Positions 62,282-64,000 of a stretch of DNA of 64,000 bases are shown here, in pieces (position 1 is the stretch's first letter; the number at the start of each line of letters is the position of its first letter). The position numbers were made by a program, and so were the translations under genes. Source of the stretch: an uncultured Clostridia bacterium (GTDB lineage Bacteria; Bacillota; Clostridia; Oscillospirales; Acutalibacteraceae); contig CALWIW010000002.1 in NCBI GenBank assembly GCA_944380855.1, positions 1 to 64,000 on the forward strand. Direction: 5' to 3'. The notes under the pieces are model-generated. The model did no database searches. It was not told the DNA's origin and worked only from the letters and a program-made list of their open reading frames with translations.

Positions 62282-63340
62282 ATGGCATATAGTCTTAATC
62301 AGAAAATAAAAGACCTTGAACCCTACGAGCCTATAAGCGGTACATATAAAATAAGATTGGACGCCAATGAAAGTCCTTTTTCATATACAGATGAAATCAA
62401 AGAAAAAATTGCCGAGGCGGTAAAAACTATTGACTATAACAGATATCCTGACCCAATGGCAGGAGAGCTCTGCGGTGCTTTTGCGGAATTTTATGAAATT
62501 GACAAAAATCTTGTAACTGCCGCCAACGGTTCTGACGAGCTTATAAGCATTATTGAAACCGCTTTTTTAATGAAAGGAGAAAAGCTTCTTTTTATTGCTC
62601 CTGATTTTTCTATGTATAAGTTCTACAGCTCCATATGCGAGGCTGAGTGTGTCCAGGTAAATAAAAATGCGGAGCTTGAAATCACCGCTGATGAAATAAT
62701 CAAAGCCATAAAGGACAGCGGTGCAAAATGCGTTATTTTTTCCAATCCCTGCAATCCTACAGGACAGGGACTTGGAAGAGAAGATGTAAGAAAAATACTT
62801 TCTTCTGTAGACGCTTTGGTGGTAGATGATGAAGCCTACATGGATTTTTGGAACCAGTCTATGATTGGTGAAACGGAAAAATACGACAATCTTATTGTTT
62901 TGAGAACCGCTTCAAAGGCCTTTGGCTCTGCGGCTTTAAGACTTGGATTTGCTGTTGCCAACGAGAAAATAACCAAAGCTTTAAAGGCGGTTAAATCTCC
63001 TTATAATGTAAACTCTGTTTCTCAGAAAATAGGTGCTATAGTATACAGTGAAAAGGATTATTTCAGAAAATCCCTTGAATCTATTGTATACAACAGGGAT
63101 TTGCTGTATAATGGACTGAGAAATTGTGGCTGTATGTGTGATGATTTTAAAGTTTATGCTACGGTCACCAATTTTGTATTTATAAAAACAAGCATGGCTT
63201 TTGATATTTGGAAGTATCTTCTTTCTAAATCGGTTGCCGTGAGATATATGGGAGAATATCTGAGAATTTCTGCCGGCACAGACCGGGAAACCTCTGTTGT
63301 TGTTGCCGAGATAGAAAGCTATTTAAAAAAAAGGGAATAA
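62282..63340 (+). CDS. hisC: Histidinol-phosphate aminotransferase
   Basis: ATG 62282 follows CGAAGGTGATATA. The 352-residue PLP enzyme has LDANESPFSY, the glycine/Asp region AANGSDELI, FSNPCNPTGQGL, VVDDEAYMDF, and the PLP lysine in RTASKAFGSAALRLGFAVA. It converts imidazole-acetol phosphate to histidinol phosphate. It lies behind a strong internal terminator, and hisB and hisA follow with short gaps. Confidence 0.94.
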   Translation: MAYSLNQKIKDLEPYEPISGTYKIRLDANESPFSYTDEIKEKIAEAVKTIDYNRYPDPMAGELCGAFAEFYEIDKNLVTAANGSDELISIIETAFLMKGEKLLFIAPDFSMYKFYSSICEAECVQVNKNAELEITADEIIKAIKDSGAKCVIFSNPCNPTGQGLGREDVRKILSSVDALVVDDEAYMDFWNQSMIGETEKYDNLIVLRTASKAFGSAALRLGFAVANEKITKALKAVKSPYNVNSVSQKIGAIVYSEKDYFRKSLESIVYNRDLLYNGLRNCGCMCDDFKVYATVTNFVFIKTSMAFDIWKYLLSKSVAVRYMGEYLRISAGTDRETSVVVAEIESYLKKRE

Positions 63341-63377
63341 ATAACTGTTACTGATATAGACTTTGGGAGAATTAATT

Positions 63378-63956
63378 ATGAGAACCGCACAGATACAAAG
63401 AAATACCAAGGAAACAAAGATAAATCTTTCTTTAAACCTTGACGGCGGAGAAATTTCCGTTGATACAGGGGTTGGCTTTTTTGACCATATGCTCAATTCC
63501 TTTGCCATTCACGGGGGATTCGGCCTTACTGTCAAGGCGGAGGGTGATTTGCAGGTTGACTGTCACCACACCGTTGAAGACGTAGGAATTGTGCTGGGTT
63601 CTGCTTTTTCCAAGGCACTGGGAGATAAGGGCGGAATAGAAAGATTCGGAAATTTTTATGTCCCAATGGACGAAGCCTTGGCTTTTGCCGCCGTTGATAT
63701 AAGTGGCAGACCTTATTTGGTCTTTGAGGGGGATTTTCCCCAGGACAGATGCGGAGATTATGACTGCTGTATGACAGAGGAATTTTTCAGAGCCTTCGCT
63801 TTTAACGGGGGGATAACTCTTCATATTTCGGCGAAGTACGGAAAAAATTCTCACCATATGGTAGAGGCAATGTTTAAGGCGGCGGCTCATGCTTTAAGGC
63901 TCGCCGTAAAACAAAGAGGAAGCAAAGAAGTATTATCTGCGAAAGGAGTTTTATAA
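63378..63956 (+). CDS. hisB: Imidazoleglycerol-phosphate dehydratase
   Basis: ATG 63378 follows TTTGGGAG; an in-frame TTG at 63363 precedes it. The 192-residue single-domain HisB (no phosphatase fusion) has the metal motifs FFDHMLNSFAIHGGF, DCHHTVEDVGI, and the repeated KNSHHMVEAMFKAAAHALR. It dehydrates imidazole-glycerol phosphate. The histidinol phosphatase step must be supplied by another gene. Confidence 0.95.
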   Translation: MRTAQIQRNTKETKINLSLNLDGGEISVDTGVGFFDHMLNSFAIHGGFGLTVKAEGDLQVDCHHTVEDVGIVLGSAFSKALGDKGGIERFGNFYVPMDEALAFAAVDISGRPYLVFEGDFPQDRCGDYDCCMTEEFFRAFAFNGGITLHISAKYGKNSHHMVEAMFKAAAHALRLAVKQRGSKEVLSAKGVL

Positions 63957-64000
63957 ATGATAGTAATTCCGGCTATTGATATTAAAGACGGAAACTGCGT
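63957..64000 (+). CDS. hisA: HisA isomerase, partial (window end)
   Basis: ATG 63957 directly follows the hisB TAA, behind GAAAGGAGTTTTATAA. Only 14 codons are present, reading MIVIPAIDIKDGNC, the characteristic start of phosphoribosylformimino-5-aminoimidazole carboxamide ribotide isomerase with its catalytic Asp. The rest lies outside the window. Confidence 0.8.
   Translation, partial: MIVIPAIDIKDGNC

Noticed and set aside
1..64000. CRISPR array or intact prophage/IS element
   Set aside because: No regularly spaced direct repeats, cas genes, transposase or phage structural genes were seen. Only the left-edge hairpins hint at a mobile element.

Overview
The window is a low-GC bacterial chromosome segment (roughly 38-40% G+C by eye). 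It encodes spoIIR, AddAB, class B sortase, GalE, PNPase/S15 and a hisZGDCBA-type histidine operon with a short HisG plus HisZ. Together with strong AGGAGG ribosome-binding sites and TTG/GTG starts, this points to a spore-forming Clostridia, probably an Oscillospiraceae/Lachnospiraceae-like gut organism. No species is claimed.

Layout. 1-613: a higher-GC, apparently acquired and truncated ORF behind two tandem hairpins. 1090-20637: a 19.5-kb Ser/Thr-kinase cluster on the plus strand, in two transcription blocks. Block one is a DUF6382-FHA protein, a PP2C phosphatase, a membrane kinase, two small membrane proteins, a giant Ig-repeat surface protein split by an in-frame TAA, and a trypsin-like protease/TM/FHA fusion. 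Block two is a membrane PP2C, two paralogous membrane kinases (one with an SH3-like exterior, one with PASTA plus an L,D-transpeptidase-like exterior), and a separate L,D-transpeptidase. 20718-29534: spoIIR, addB, addA, a double-LysM protein, a tiny two-TM protein and an XRE regulator. 29575-36031: mostly minus-strand housekeeping genes (AI-2E family permease, PHP phosphoesterase, galE, rmuC, S1-domain protein) with a plus-strand M50-like membrane protein. 36231-45114: cyclophilin lipoprotein, HAD phosphatase, XRE regulator, a Mn/Zn-type ABC transporter and a heavily degraded STAND-like NTPase. 45224-50300: pnp, rpsO, XRE regulator, tRNA-Thr(CGT), DUF4358 lipoprotein, TrhA/hemolysin III. 50628-57403: nagA-nagB, a MoaB-like protein, a class B sortase with a cytoplasmic domain, thiI, iscS. 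57735-64000: a second AI-2E permease and the histidine operon hisZ-hisG-hisD-hisC-hisB-hisA (hisA cut by the window end).

How it fits together. The most interesting unit is the kinase cluster. Three kinases, two phosphatases, two FHA readers and three proteins carrying a recurring Thr motif of the form (E/G)(G/E/T)T-x-(I/V/L)-L look like a complete phospho-threonine signalling circuit. Its outward-facing parts (PASTA, SH3-like, L,D-transpeptidase, trypsin-like protease, Ig-repeat adhesin) all face the cell wall. I read it as a cell-wall or surface sensing and remodelling system; this is inference from domain content and gene order.

Other points are a dispersed double-hairpin repeat present three times, a permease whose conserved N-terminus begins at AUA, a long base-paired pnp leader, a structured rpsO leader, and a palindromic operator candidate at the his promoter.
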